A stretch of 64,000 nucleotides of DNA from Leptospira noguchii serovar Panama str. CZ214 (GTDB lineage Bacteria > Spirochaetota > Leptospiria > Leptospirales > Leptospiraceae): NCBI RefSeq assembly GCF_000306255.2, contig NZ_AKWY02000031.1, positions 116,863 through 180,862 of the forward strand, written 5' to 3'. The notes under the pieces are model-generated. The model was not told the origin of the DNA. It saw nothing but the letters and a program-made list of their open reading frames with translations, and did not search any database. The translations under genes were made by a program, and so were the position numbers. This document shows positions 50,741-58,164 of this stretch, piece by piece (within the stretch, counting starts at the first letter, position 1; every line of letters begins with the position of its first letter).

Positions 50741-51427
50741 TTATATTAGATTTTTGGATTTTAAAAACTTCGCCGGGTCCATCGGTTTGGGCCAGGACTG
50801 TTCCTTTTTATTCCAAGGCCAAACTTCAAAATGTAAATGTGGTCCCATGGAATAACCGAGATTTCCAGATCTTCCGATGATCATTCCGGCCTTTACGTTT
50901 TGTCCCTCGGAAACGATGGAATCGACATGTTTGAATTTGTATTGATTTCTGGTATGGATTCCAACAGCGATTATGTATGGAGTCCAAGCTCTACCTTTAG
51001 GAATCTTATTTTTAGAAATCAAATCCATCCAGGTTCCGGATTCGTAATCATAACGAAATCGAACCGGATACTTTTCGTCTTTCTTGAGAACTGTTTTAAT
51101 AATACAGTCTTCAGGAATTTTGATTTTCCTTTCGCCTCCTAAATCGATCCCCAAATGGAACTGTCTCGAAGGTTTTCCGTTTATACTCAGAATTCTCCAA
51201 CCAAACGGAGACGTTATGTGTGGTTCATCGACTGGGCATACAAAGACCGGACCGAAAACTGGAGGAAATGTTGGAAGACTTGCTTCCGAACCGATCCGAT
51301 TCGTTTTTGCTTTCGATAGAGTCGAATCGTTCCAGTAGTGTTGTGTTTTCTGGATCGCGTCGAAATCAAGAAAATGTTTTTGTATTTTAAATGAAGCGGA
51401 TTTCAAAAAATCTAATATTGGATTCAT
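50741..51427 (-). CDS. M23-family endolysin (LytM-type peptidase)
   Basis: A 228-residue zinc endopeptidase. The LytM domain begins ITSPFGWRI and has QFHLGIDLG (His91, Asp95), and the C-terminal GPHLHFEVW with His197 and His199. No signal peptide is seen, so export should depend on the holin. It would cut peptidoglycan cross-links at lysis. The start overlaps the spanin stop by 4 bases. Confidence 0.85.
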   Translation of the reverse strand: MNPILDFLKSASFKIQKHFLDFDAIQKTQHYWNDSTLSKAKTNRIGSEASLPTFPPVFGPVFVCPVDEPHITSPFGWRILSINGKPSRQFHLGIDLGGERKIKIPEDCIIKTVLKKDEKYPVRFRYDYESGTWMDLISKNKIPKGRAWTPYIIAVGIHTRNQYKFKHVDSIVSEGQNVKAGMIIGRSGNLGYSMGPHLHFEVWPWNKKEQSWPKPMDPAKFLKSKNLI

Positions 51428-51864
51428 ACGATTCTTCCTCCCAAAAGGCTACTAACAACTGGAAGCCCGTTGCGCCTCAAGGCCAGAATTGCCGCTACAA
51501 CCAAAACAAGAACGAGCAACAGAAAGATTCCAAACCCAAGGATTGCGTAGTAAGTCCAACGAATTCCTTCACCCTTTCCGGCTTCTTTAGATACCTTAGT
51601 TAATTGCACGTCCTTCTTCTCGTTCGATACGTTACAACGATTCAACGCTTCGTTTAGTCGTCGTATCTCTTTCGCGTTTTCGATGTTACGCGCATCGCAT
51701 CGATCCAGTTCTGACATTGCTCGTTCCGTTGCACCTGGACGATCCTCGATCAAAGCCGTTTTCGTTTCTTTAATTTGTTTACTGTCTTCTCTTACGGTTG
51801 GCGGAAGTTTTTGAAAAACCGCGCACGCACCTAAAAGCAAAATTATAACTGAAATCTTTTTCAT
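51424..51864 (-). CDS. Unimolecular spanin (u-spanin)-like lipoprotein
   Basis: A 146-residue protein with an N-terminal lipobox (IILLLGAC, Cys14) and one C-terminal membrane segment (about 104-129). The middle is helical, alternating charge. A lipoprotein anchored in the outer membrane with a C-terminal inner-membrane segment is the architecture of u-spanins such as T1 gp11, which fuse the membranes at lysis. Located next to the endolysin. Identity is inferred from topology and position. Confidence 0.75.
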   Translation of the reverse strand: MKKISVIILLLGACAVFQKLPPTVREDSKQIKETKTALIEDRPGATERAMSELDRCDARNIENAKEIRRLNEALNRCNVSNEKKDVQLTKVSKEAGKGEGIRWTYYAILGFGIFLLLVLVLVVAAILALRRNGLPVVSSLLGGRIV

Positions 51865-52421
51865 CCTGCTCCTCCGTGATCTTTGGTCGAAATTGAAATG
51901 TGCTCAGCATCCCCAGCGAGTATTCGGAAATTGGTGGCGTGATTTTTGAATCGATCCTTCGGAAAGTTTATGTTCAAGAAAATTCCGTTTTTCTGAACTA
52001 CATCGATTAAGATTTTTGAGAGTGCGCTAACTGCCGCAGAGGATATGTAATCAACATTCAAAAGAGAGAACGTCAACTTTACATTCGGATACGGGTTACC
52101 GAGTTTTGCCCGGACTTCGCTGACAAGATTAAAAAGAAAGTCATAAAACATTTCTGTGTCGCGGACTCGAAGTGAGTTTATGAATTGTATAGACGTTACG
52201 TGTTCCTGAATGAACCGCGCACCCGGAAGAGAGTTCGTCTGAATTTGAACGACAGAGATTGTATCTTTTGAATCCAGTCGTTTTGTGATGAGTTTGGAAA
52301 GAAGTCCGAAAATGGATCCAAGCGGCTTTCGATAAACCAGAAGGACCATAAAAAATAATATTATGGAAACAAGAAATAGAGAGATATGATCGATTTGTAG
52401 AAGTGCTTTTAATTCATCCAT
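51861..52421 (-). CDS. Membrane protein with STAS-like domain
   Basis: Start ATG at 52421 (MDELKALLQID) is preferred, since an upstream frame (to 52574) overlaps the HTH gene by 77 bases. One membrane segment lies at about 10-30 (ISLFLVSIILFFMVLLVY), followed by a cytoplasmic domain with NVKLTFSLLNVDYISSAAVS and ALSKILIDVVQKNGIFLNIN, a STAS-like strand-helix pattern. It is the second gene of the late operon. Role unknown. Confidence 0.5.
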   Translation of the reverse strand: MDELKALLQIDHISLFLVSIILFFMVLLVYRKPLGSIFGLLSKLITKRLDSKDTISVVQIQTNSLPGARFIQEHVTSIQFINSLRVRDTEMFYDFLFNLVSEVRAKLGNPYPNVKLTFSLLNVDYISSAAVSALSKILIDVVQKNGIFLNINFPKDRFKNHATNFRILAGDAEHISISTKDHGGAG

Positions 52422-52497
52422 GTCACCAATGCTAACATGGGAAATATCGAATGCACAACGTCGGCATTGCCCCCTAAGTGCCGCGATTTCCGCTCGT

Positions 52498-52851
52498 TTA
52501 TGATTCTTCTCGATCGCAAAAACGACTTTGAAAAAATTCATCCACTCCAATGCGAGAATAGAGAACCGTTCCATCGTAAAACTTCCAAAATTTTCCTAAG
52601 AGTCCTTCGCGGCGATAATAGCTAATTCTTCGCACGCTTCGCTTGAGTAGAGCTGCAACTTGTTGCGGCGTCATGGTATCTTCCGGATCTTTGGGTATTG
52701 CTGGATTCGTTTGTAAAGTAGCAGAACGTTTTTGCTTTAACTCTTGGATCGGTATGTTTTTAAACAAAGAACCTTCGGTCGTATATCCTGTTACAGTTTG
52801 TTTAATATTTTGTTTATTAGATTTCTGAGAGGTCTTACTTTTTTTGGCCAT
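52498..52851 (-). CDS. Small HTH protein, excisionase/MerR-like
   Basis: Starts MAKKSKTSQKSNKQN at 52851, the TTG at 52863 being less likely. A basic N-terminal tail is followed by a winged-HTH-like region: MTPQQVAALLKRSVRRISYY, then RREGLLGKFWKFYDGTV. It is the first gene of the late operon, so it could be the late activator that Mu's C protein represents, but that is inference. Confidence 0.5.
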   Translation of the reverse strand: MAKKSKTSQKSNKQNIKQTVTGYTTEGSLFKNIPIQELKQKRSATLQTNPAIPKDPEDTMTPQQVAALLKRSVRRISYYRREGLLGKFWKFYDGTVLYSRIGVDEFFQSRFCDREES

Positions 52852-52924
52852 ACGGCAGACCAAAACTAAGTTTTCGAATTGTCAAGTCCGGTTGGATATT
52901 GATTGTTTTCATCTGGAGTAAAAA

Positions 52925-53758
52925 ATGAAATCAATCAGTATCACAATTATCTTATTTATCTTTTTCTTAAATCCGATTTTTGCGGAAGAGAAAACCCGTA
53001 TGTGTATAGAAGGAGATTGTCAAAACGGAAAAGGGAAATTACAAAATGAAGAAGGTGTAATCGGAGAAGGTAATTTTAAGAACGGAAAATTTCATGGTTT
53101 AATAAAAGTGTATGAAGCAAATAACCTCGAAAGAATTTCAACGATGTATTTTATCAATGGAAAGATCGATACATCTAAACTGGTTTATAGTTGGTTTGAT
53201 AACGGAGATCATTACGAAGGATTCTTTGATTCTAAAATGGATCCTCACGGAAAAGGGAAGCTAACGTATCTGGATGGAAGTGTTCAGTGTGTTTACGAAG
53301 GCTCTTTTGTAAATGGCAAGAAACACGGCCAGGGAAAAATCAAATGCGAAGACGGAACCACCGAATCCGGAGAATGGAAGAACGACAGAAAATATTTTAT
53401 AGTTGAACTCGACTTTGTATGTCGCTCGCTCCAACGAGTAGACAAGTGGGAAGGCGGAACCGTAAACGGAAAACTGAAGTTCCGAATCATGCGGAACGCA
53501 AATGATTTACAAACCAACTTAAAAAACTGGGAGGGAATCCAGGTCGGCGACGATTGGAACGGTTACACAATTGCCGAAGCCGAATACTTTGACAAAAACG
53601 TGATTGCCACATTTCTGCTTTTTATTCCATCAGGGATGAGCAAAGATTTTGATAAACTTGTCGCGCGGACGAGAGATATTCAAATTCATGGAAGAGCGAT
53701 CGCCGTAGCTCATGCAGAAAAACGTTATCCTGTTATATACGTTGACAAAGTGCAATGA
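52925..53758 (+). CDS. Secreted MORN-repeat protein, likely prophage cargo
   Basis: A 277-residue protein with a signal peptide (SITIILFIFFLNPIFA), then MORN-type repeats: GEGNFKNGKFHGLIKVYEAN, YEGFFDSKMDPHGKGKLTYL and YEGSFVNGKKHGQGKIKCED. A C-terminal domain of ~120 residues is not recognised. It is transcribed opposite to the adjacent late genes and lies between the lysis and repressor genes, the usual place for morons. It may be expressed in lysogens and act in the periplasm. Confidence 0.75.
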   Translation: MKSISITIILFIFFLNPIFAEEKTRMCIEGDCQNGKGKLQNEEGVIGEGNFKNGKFHGLIKVYEANNLERISTMYFINGKIDTSKLVYSWFDNGDHYEGFFDSKMDPHGKGKLTYLDGSVQCVYEGSFVNGKKHGQGKIKCEDGTTESGEWKNDRKYFIVELDFVCRSLQRVDKWEGGTVNGKLKFRIMRNANDLQTNLKNWEGIQVGDDWNGYTIAEAEYFDKNVIATFLLFIPSGMSKDFDKLVARTRDIQIHGRAIAVAHAEKRYPVIYVDKVQ

Positions 53759-53775
53759 AGAGAAAAGGAAAATGA

Positions 53776-53800
53776 ATCGTCTCATCTCATGTGAGACGAT
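53776..53800 (+). promoter_or_regulatory. Perfect 9-bp palindrome ahead of a small gene
   Basis: ATCGTCTCA (53776-53784) and TGAGACGAT (53792-53800) are separated by 7 bases and end one base before an ATG at 53802. It may be a hairpin hiding a start site or an operator. Confidence 0.5.
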
Positions 53801-53801
53801 T

Positions 53802-53954
53802 ATGAAAACTACAGACGACAAATTAAAAACTCTTCTTTATAATTTTGCAAGAGATTTAAAAAAAGAAACAGCCTCGCTCAAAGAGCTGATCGAGATATAT
53901 CACATAAAAATTAGTCATGCTTTTCAGGAAAAAGTCGGTCGAAAAAAATCTTAA
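53802..53954 (+). CDS. Small protein of unknown function
   Basis: MKTTDDKLKTLLYNF at 53802 gives 50 residues, helical and basic. An alternative ATG at 53772 would add ten residues and put the palindrome inside the gene. It ends 44 bases inside the convergent repressor gene. Weak evidence for translation. Confidence 0.4.
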   Translation: MKTTDDKLKTLLYNFARDLKKETASLKELIEIYHIKISHAFQEKVGRKKS

Positions 53955-54351
53955 ACAGCTTTGAGTCGGATCGACTGAGTTCCAAAATTCTTTCTATATC
54001 CTTTCTTATCCCCGATTCATCGATCTGTCTGATAAAAACTCTATCCCGTTCAATTTCCTCAAACCGATCATGATTTTCCGGAGTCAGTTCGGAGAATATT
54101 TCCGCTGGGACCTTTTTCTCTCCATCCCCAAATAATATCCAAAAGGGGTTATATCCGAGTGATTTCATTAACGCATACGCAAAGTCAAAGCCTACGGGCC
54201 TCGCACCTGATAAATACCCATTTAACGTGGGAGGCTTGACATTTCCCGCCTCAGCCAATTGGTTTTGCCGAAACCCTGTCTCTGATAAAATAATCCTGAT
54301 TCGATCGGAAGGATTATTATTTTTGGCATATTTTTGTTGAGAATTTATCAT
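53911..54351 (-). CDS. XRE-type phage repressor
   Basis: A 146-residue regulator. The HTH is at about 15-65: IRIILSETGFRQNQLAEAGN then PPTLNGYLSGARPVGFDF, with a C-terminal helical part (RDVFIRQID-like). No LexA-like peptidase domain is seen. It lies at the centre between late and early operons, so it may keep the prophage silent. A second XRE regulator is nearby, facing the same way. Confidence 0.75.
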   Translation of the reverse strand: MINSQQKYAKNNNPSDRIRIILSETGFRQNQLAEAGNVKPPTLNGYLSGARPVGFDFAYALMKSLGYNPFWILFGDGEKKVPAEIFSELTPENHDRFEEIERDRVFIRQIDESGIRKDIERILELSRSDSKLFKIFFDRLFPEKHD

Positions 54352-54518
54352 TGACTTTTAAAAATAACACAGAATCATTCGCGCATGTGAATCGTGTTTT
54401 ATTATCGGTATTTTTTTGTGTCAATCAAGGATTATTTTTGCTGAGACGTCATGATTTGTCTATAGCAGTTAATATACTAAAACGCTACAACAAAAATTCC
54501 GGGAACTGGGGTTGGAAG

Positions 54519-54713
54519 ATGGATATTCAAAATAGTAATTTTAAACTGGACGATAAAGACGAGCATCCGTCTGTCCCCATCCTTACTGATTTTTTTAAGA
54601 CTCATATTCACGAATTTTTAAATACAGGCTTAAGGTTCGACGTTTTAGCGCATTATTTAGCAGTAGAGACTTCCATTATTCTAAAACCATGGATCAATAA
54701 AAGTGATAGTTGA
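54519..54713 (+). CDS. Small protein between two repressor genes
   Basis: A 64-residue acidic protein from ATG 54519 (MDIQNSNFKLDDKDEHPSVP); a longer frame up to 54351 has no ribosome-binding site and looks non-coding. Unknown function. The 167 bases before it must hold the promoter of this gene and of the divergent repressor, but no convincing elements were found. Confidence 0.5.
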   Translation: MDIQNSNFKLDDKDEHPSVPILTDFFKTHIHEFLNTGLRFDVLAHYLAVETSIILKPWINKSDS

Positions 54714-55136
54714 TCACTTTTTCCAGCTATCCAGTATTGCACGTATTACACTCGATTCACTCTCTGTTAAATCTCGGTTTAGATCTAAAATTTTGTCCAC
54801 GATACTCTTGGCAACAGGCCGTTTCCTAAGGATCTGAATTATTTGAAACTCAGCATTCAATTGATCATCGCGCCCTTTCTCAACTTCGGGATCAGAAAAC
54901 ATATTCCCAACTTCAGTCAAAAGCCAGAGCGGATTTACATTATGTTTAATTTTTAACTTACGAATTGCTTCGGCTGAAAGGTCTTTAGTCCTCTCATTAA
55001 TTAAATCATTAATTCTCCCTGGCGATAACTCCAAAGAGTCGGCCAATTCCTTTTGATTCATATTTAGAACTTGTAGTAATTTTTCAATTTGCTTTTTCAA
55101 AAAAATACCGATTTCGGTAAAAATTTTAATAGACAA
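54714..55136 (-). CDS. Second XRE-type repressor
   Basis: A 140-residue regulator with HTH KELADSLELSPGRINDLINE after LLQVLNMNQ. The called start, TTG at 55136, puts an operator palindrome in the coding region; TTG at 55100 or ATG at 55061 are alternatives, the HTH being complete only from the first two. Operators upstream suggest it regulates the early promoter and itself. Confidence 0.65.
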   Translation of the reverse strand: MSIKIFTEIGIFLKKQIEKLLQVLNMNQKELADSLELSPGRINDLINERTKDLSAEAIRKLKIKHNVNPLWLLTEVGNMFSDPEVEKGRDDQLNAEFQIIQILRKRPVAKSIVDKILDLNRDLTESESSVIRAILDSWKK

Positions 55137-55151
55137 ATACCGTATTCGGTA
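55106..55151. promoter_or_regulatory. Twin operator palindromes
   Basis: TACCGATTTCGGTA (55106-55119; arms TACCGA/TCGGTA) and TACCGTATTCGGTA (55138-55151; arms TACCG/CGGTA) have centres 32 bp apart, about three helical turns, so bound dimers would face the same side. Confidence 0.8.
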
Positions 55152-55158
55152 TTATGCT
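55130..55158 (+). promoter_or_regulatory. Candidate early promoter
   Basis: TAGACA (55130-55135) and TATGCT (55153-55158) are 17 bp apart, and the second operator lies exactly in the spacer, as expected for a repressed early promoter reading right. Confidence 0.55.
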
Positions 55159-55232
55159 AACCTACAGGCTACCCCGTGCATAGAGAAAGCATCGGAAAAA
55201 TAGGCCATAAAATCAAGGAGAAATCAAATCAA

Positions 55233-55553
55233 ATGAGCGCAAGGAATATTGAACTGAATTGGATGCACCGATTTCTGAAGTTCTCAAATTGGATGCCTTC
55301 GTATTTTAAAATCTCGCTCCATTGGATCGCGGTTGGGTATTTCATTCCTTGGAATTACATAGAAGAGATTCAGGCAAATGGATTGCGAATCTTAAATCTA
55401 AAAATGCGTAAGGGTTTAAGTGAATACGATTCGTCACGGCAATTCCTACACGTAGTCATCACAATCATAAGCATTGATTTTTATACAAACATCTATTCGC
55501 GTGAAGGCTTCTATATTCAAGCCGATGCTCATGTCCTTGGAGTTAAGGCATGA
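55233..55553 (+). CDS. First gene of the early operon, unknown
   Basis: A 106-residue protein starting MSARNIELNWMHRFLKFSNW, with AAGGAG 12 bases upstream (an earlier GTG at 55176 lacks such a site). It contains aromatic-rich segments (SYFKISLHWIAVGYFIPWNY) but no known domain. Its stop overlaps the next start by ATGA, the first of several such overlaps. Confidence 0.6.
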   Translation: MSARNIELNWMHRFLKFSNWMPSYFKISLHWIAVGYFIPWNYIEEIQANGLRILNLKMRKGLSEYDSSRQFLHVVITIISIDFYTNIYSREGFYIQADAHVLGVKA

Positions 55554-55768
55554 ACGCGATCCAACAACGGGAAGAGATTCAGCGCGAAATTGTATATCGT
55601 TACAAATACGTAAGTAAATTCGCAAAACATAATAATCTAAATGAGCGATTAACGTATGAATTTTTTGCCGGACGAAACAACAATCGCAGAGTGATCGCCG
55701 CACTCAACACAGAAGGATTCAAAAATATCCAACTGGTTCTCACTAAAGATACAGGAAGCGCGGCATGA
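55550..55768 (+). CDS. Small early protein
   Basis: A 72-residue basic protein (YRYKYVSKFAKHNNLNERLT and NNRRVIAALNTEGFKNIQLV), coupled on both sides by ATGA. No domain recognised; a Ner-like regulator is possible by size and place only. Confidence 0.55.
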   Translation: MNAIQQREEIQREIVYRYKYVSKFAKHNNLNERLTYEFFAGRNNNRRVIAALNTEGFKNIQLVLTKDTGSAA

Positions 55769-55971
55769 ATCCAACGCTCGGAATCAAAATACATCGCAAA
55801 CGAGTAGCTGACTCGGTGCTCAAAATCGAGAACACATCAGACAAAAGTCCAATAGAAATCTTACTCTCTCGTTGTGCAATCTATGAATATTTCATCGATG
55901 ATGCCGGACTAAAGAAACAATTCACCAAGTGGGTAGAAAAGAAAAAAATTCAGGATAATCAAAATGGCTAA
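55765..55971 (+). CDS. Small early protein
   Basis: A 68-residue protein (GIKIHRKRVADSVLKIENTS, then a charged C-terminus). Overlaps the next gene by 8 bases. Not recognised. Confidence 0.5.
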   Translation: MNPTLGIKIHRKRVADSVLKIENTSDKSPIEILLSRCAIYEYFIDDAGLKKQFTKWVEKKKIQDNQNG

Positions 55972-56239
55972 TCTTAGAAAATATGATCGCGTCCGCAGCC
56001 GTTTCCTTTGCGACCACGTTAAACTGTTGAAAGGCCACGGACTAAACGTCTACACAGTTTTTGATCGTTGCTGGAGCAAGGTCCCGGATGCCCTCATCAA
56101 AAAGCTCAACGGAGAAGAGCTATCTCAATACATTCGTCTGCACATTCTGCCTACGGAACTTTCCACCCAAGCCCCTCAAAACAAAGAAGGGTATAAAACG
56201 AAAAATCCAAAAAGCCACACGGTAGAAAAATTCGCATGA
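55964..56239 (+). CDS. Small early protein
   Basis: A 91-residue protein with RSRFLCDHVKLLKGHGLNVY and FDRCWSKVPDALIKKLNGEE; no known domain. Coupled by ATGA to the next gene. Confidence 0.55.
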   Translation: MANLRKYDRVRSRFLCDHVKLLKGHGLNVYTVFDRCWSKVPDALIKKLNGEELSQYIRLHILPTELSTQAPQNKEGYKTKNPKSHTVEKFA

Positions 56240-56484
56240 AATTTGTTAATCCAATCTTTCCAACATCCGACTTGTCTGATTGCAACCCAGGCAATTCCTC
56301 TTCCCTCGGTGGAGGTAACTCCATCGAGGGCATTTTTTCGGATACTATTGCTATTTCAAATATTCCACGATGCTCCGGATGCGGACAGTCCTCAGTAACA
56401 GTTTACCAGTTCAAACTCTGTAAGACATGTTTGAATTTGTCTTTCGTAAAACTGAGACCCTTAATCGATTCGGTAAGAATATGA
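56236..56484 (+). CDS. Small early protein with zinc-ribbon-like cysteines
   Basis: An 82-residue protein whose second half has PRCSGCGQSS and KLCKTCLN, a CxxC-CxxC pair able to bind zinc. Nothing else is recognised. Its stop overlaps the next start by ATGA at 56481. Confidence 0.55.
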   Translation: MKFVNPIFPTSDLSDCNPGNSSSLGGGNSIEGIFSDTIAISNIPRCSGCGQSSVTVYQFKLCKTCLNLSFVKLRPLIDSVRI

Positions 56485-56954
56485 CTCTCCTGACGGTGGC
56501 AAAATTCTTTTTAGAAAATCCTAATGTTGGATTTCGTCCGACACACGTTGCACGAAACCTTAAGCGTTCGGAAAAAACAATCTACCGAACGATTCAAATT
56601 TTAATGTCCTGGCAATTCATAGAGGAATGTAACGGGATCTACATTCTCAACCCCGATACGATTGAGGGTAAAAGCCAAATTAAAAAAGCTAACGGAACCG
56701 GAGCCGTATACATATTGATCCACCTCCTTCCGGGCAAAAGCTTCTTTTCTGGAGAATTCAGACTCCTGACAGGGATACAATCCCTCGAACGTGCAAAGCG
56801 CAAGTTACTGCAAACAAATCTAATCTTGCCAGACCAAGAGAACGGTTTGTTTTTTTCAGAAAGTTTTCGCTGGCAGCTTGTTCCAAAAATTCAAATCAAA
56901 CTCGCACAAGCTACGAGCCACCTACGGAGCCTCAGGAGGATTTATGGAAAATGA
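56481..56954 (+). CDS. Winged-HTH-like early regulator
   Basis: Starts MTLLTVAKFFLENPN at 56481 overlapping the previous stop; 157 residues. FRPTHVARNLKRSEKTIYRT is a clear winged-helix pattern with the wing at IEECNGIYILN. The rest is helical. Probably a DNA-binding regulator of the early operon. Confidence 0.6.
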   Translation: MTLLTVAKFFLENPNVGFRPTHVARNLKRSEKTIYRTIQILMSWQFIEECNGIYILNPDTIEGKSQIKKANGTGAVYILIHLLPGKSFFSGEFRLLTGIQSLERAKRKLLQTNLILPDQENGLFFSESFRWQLVPKIQIKLAQATSHLRSLRRIYGK

Positions 56955-57270
56955 AAATATGCCATCATTAAAAAAAAGCCTAATGATGGCACGTATTCCC
57001 AGAGGCAGACATTTGCCATTAGAGTTATTGAAAATCTGTAAGATTAGAGAAGGTAGGAATACATTACGTGCAATCTCGATGGCATATAACGTAAACCAGG
57101 GAGACCTATCCCGTGTTATATCCGGCAAGCGAAACACAAAAGCTCATATTCAGATTTTAGAAATGGAATTTGGAATCTCCATCGAAGAAGTCCGAGCAAT
57201 CTGGAAACGAGATGCGGAACGAAAACGAGAGTTAGGCAACACGGCCAACGAACTCAAAGATCAAACTTAA
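56944..57270 (+). CDS. HTH early regulator
   Basis: Starts MENENMPSLKKSLMMARIPR at 56944 with an AGGAGG-type site just before. 108 residues; ISMAYNVNQGDLSRVISGKR forms an XRE-like HTH, followed by a basic tail. It lies just upstream of the transposition genes and may play the Ner role. Confidence 0.6.
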   Translation: MENENMPSLKKSLMMARIPRGRHLPLELLKICKIREGRNTLRAISMAYNVNQGDLSRVISGKRNTKAHIQILEMEFGISIEEVRAIWKRDAERKRELGNTANELKDQT

Positions 57271-57285
57271 TCAAATGGGTAGAAT

Positions 57286-58164
57286 ATGACAACCAAATCA
57301 GCGTTAGACGAATACAAAGACGAAATAGAAGACTCGGACAACAACGTATCGCAACCGGAAACGGCCCTGACAATTCCGAGCGCAAGCGAGGCGAGAGAGT
57401 TCTCGCCGGAACAGCGAAAGGCCTTGGCTCAATTGTATATCACTCAAGCCAGGGTGAACATCTTTCAAACCGCTCTCTCATTAACAGCAATTCGCAACCT
57501 CGAACTGTTTCATGAGCTTGGATATTCCGGATTTCATGACTGCGTAGAGCAAGAACTCGATATGAGCGGCAGAGTTGCATTAGAATATGTGAATGCGATC
57601 GAATCGTTTGGACTGGGTGACCGAGTTAAACAACTCATGGAAGCATCTCCGAAACGATTCCTGCAAGCTGCCAAGGAAGTCCGACTCAAACAACTCGAAG
57701 GGGAAACCTTAACCCTTTCCGACGGAACAGTCGTTTCCGCGGAAGAGTTTTTAGAGGAGCGGATTTCCTCTTTAGAAAATTCTTCAAAGAAAAAAATCAA
57801 ATCCCTGGAAACGGAAAATCAAACCGTAAAGGCCGAAGCGGAACTCCTCCGAAAAAAACAAGCAACCCTGGAAAAGTCGATCCAGAAGAAAGACGACCAA
57901 ATTGATGTTCTTCGGAAATCCAAGGACATCGATCCGGATAAACTCCTAAAAATCAAGAGTCAAAGAGAGGCGGAAAAAATTATCGATGAGTGTAACGCAT
58001 CGATCCTTGACGCGCTGCAACGAATTGAATCCATCCCGGAAGAATCTCGAAACGGTGGGTTAGGAATCTATCTATCTCGAACAATCGCGACAATGGAAAT
58101 CTCGCTCAAAACATTAAAGATGGCGTGGTCGAGCCATATTTTTCAAGGAGAGACGCAAGAGTGA
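57286..58164 (+). CDS. Coiled-coil protein with DUF3102-like N-terminus
   Basis: A 292-residue protein. Residues ~55-130 (TALSLTAIRNLELFHELGYS, DCVEQELDMSGRVALEYVNA) resemble DUF3102-type phage domains. Residues ~160-235 form a coiled coil (SLENSSKKKIKSLETENQTV). Function unknown. The stop overlaps the transposase start (GTGA). Confidence 0.6.
   Translation: MTTKSALDEYKDEIEDSDNNVSQPETALTIPSASEAREFSPEQRKALAQLYITQARVNIFQTALSLTAIRNLELFHELGYSGFHDCVEQELDMSGRVALEYVNAIESFGLGDRVKQLMEASPKRFLQAAKEVRLKQLEGETLTLSDGTVVSAEEFLEERISSLENSSKKKIKSLETENQTVKAEAELLRKKQATLEKSIQKKDDQIDVLRKSKDIDPDKLLKIKSQREAEKIIDECNASILDALQRIESIPEESRNGGLGIYLSRTIATMEISLKTLKMAWSSHIFQGETQE

Noticed and set aside
52861..52876. Short palindrome AAAACTAAGTTTT between the HTH and MORN genes
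   Set aside because: Six-base arms in AT-rich sequence are expected by chance; no promoter elements could be aligned with it.
54351..54518. Longer start for the small gene at 54519
   Set aside because: The upstream extension lacks a ribosome-binding site and overlaps the divergent repressor start region.
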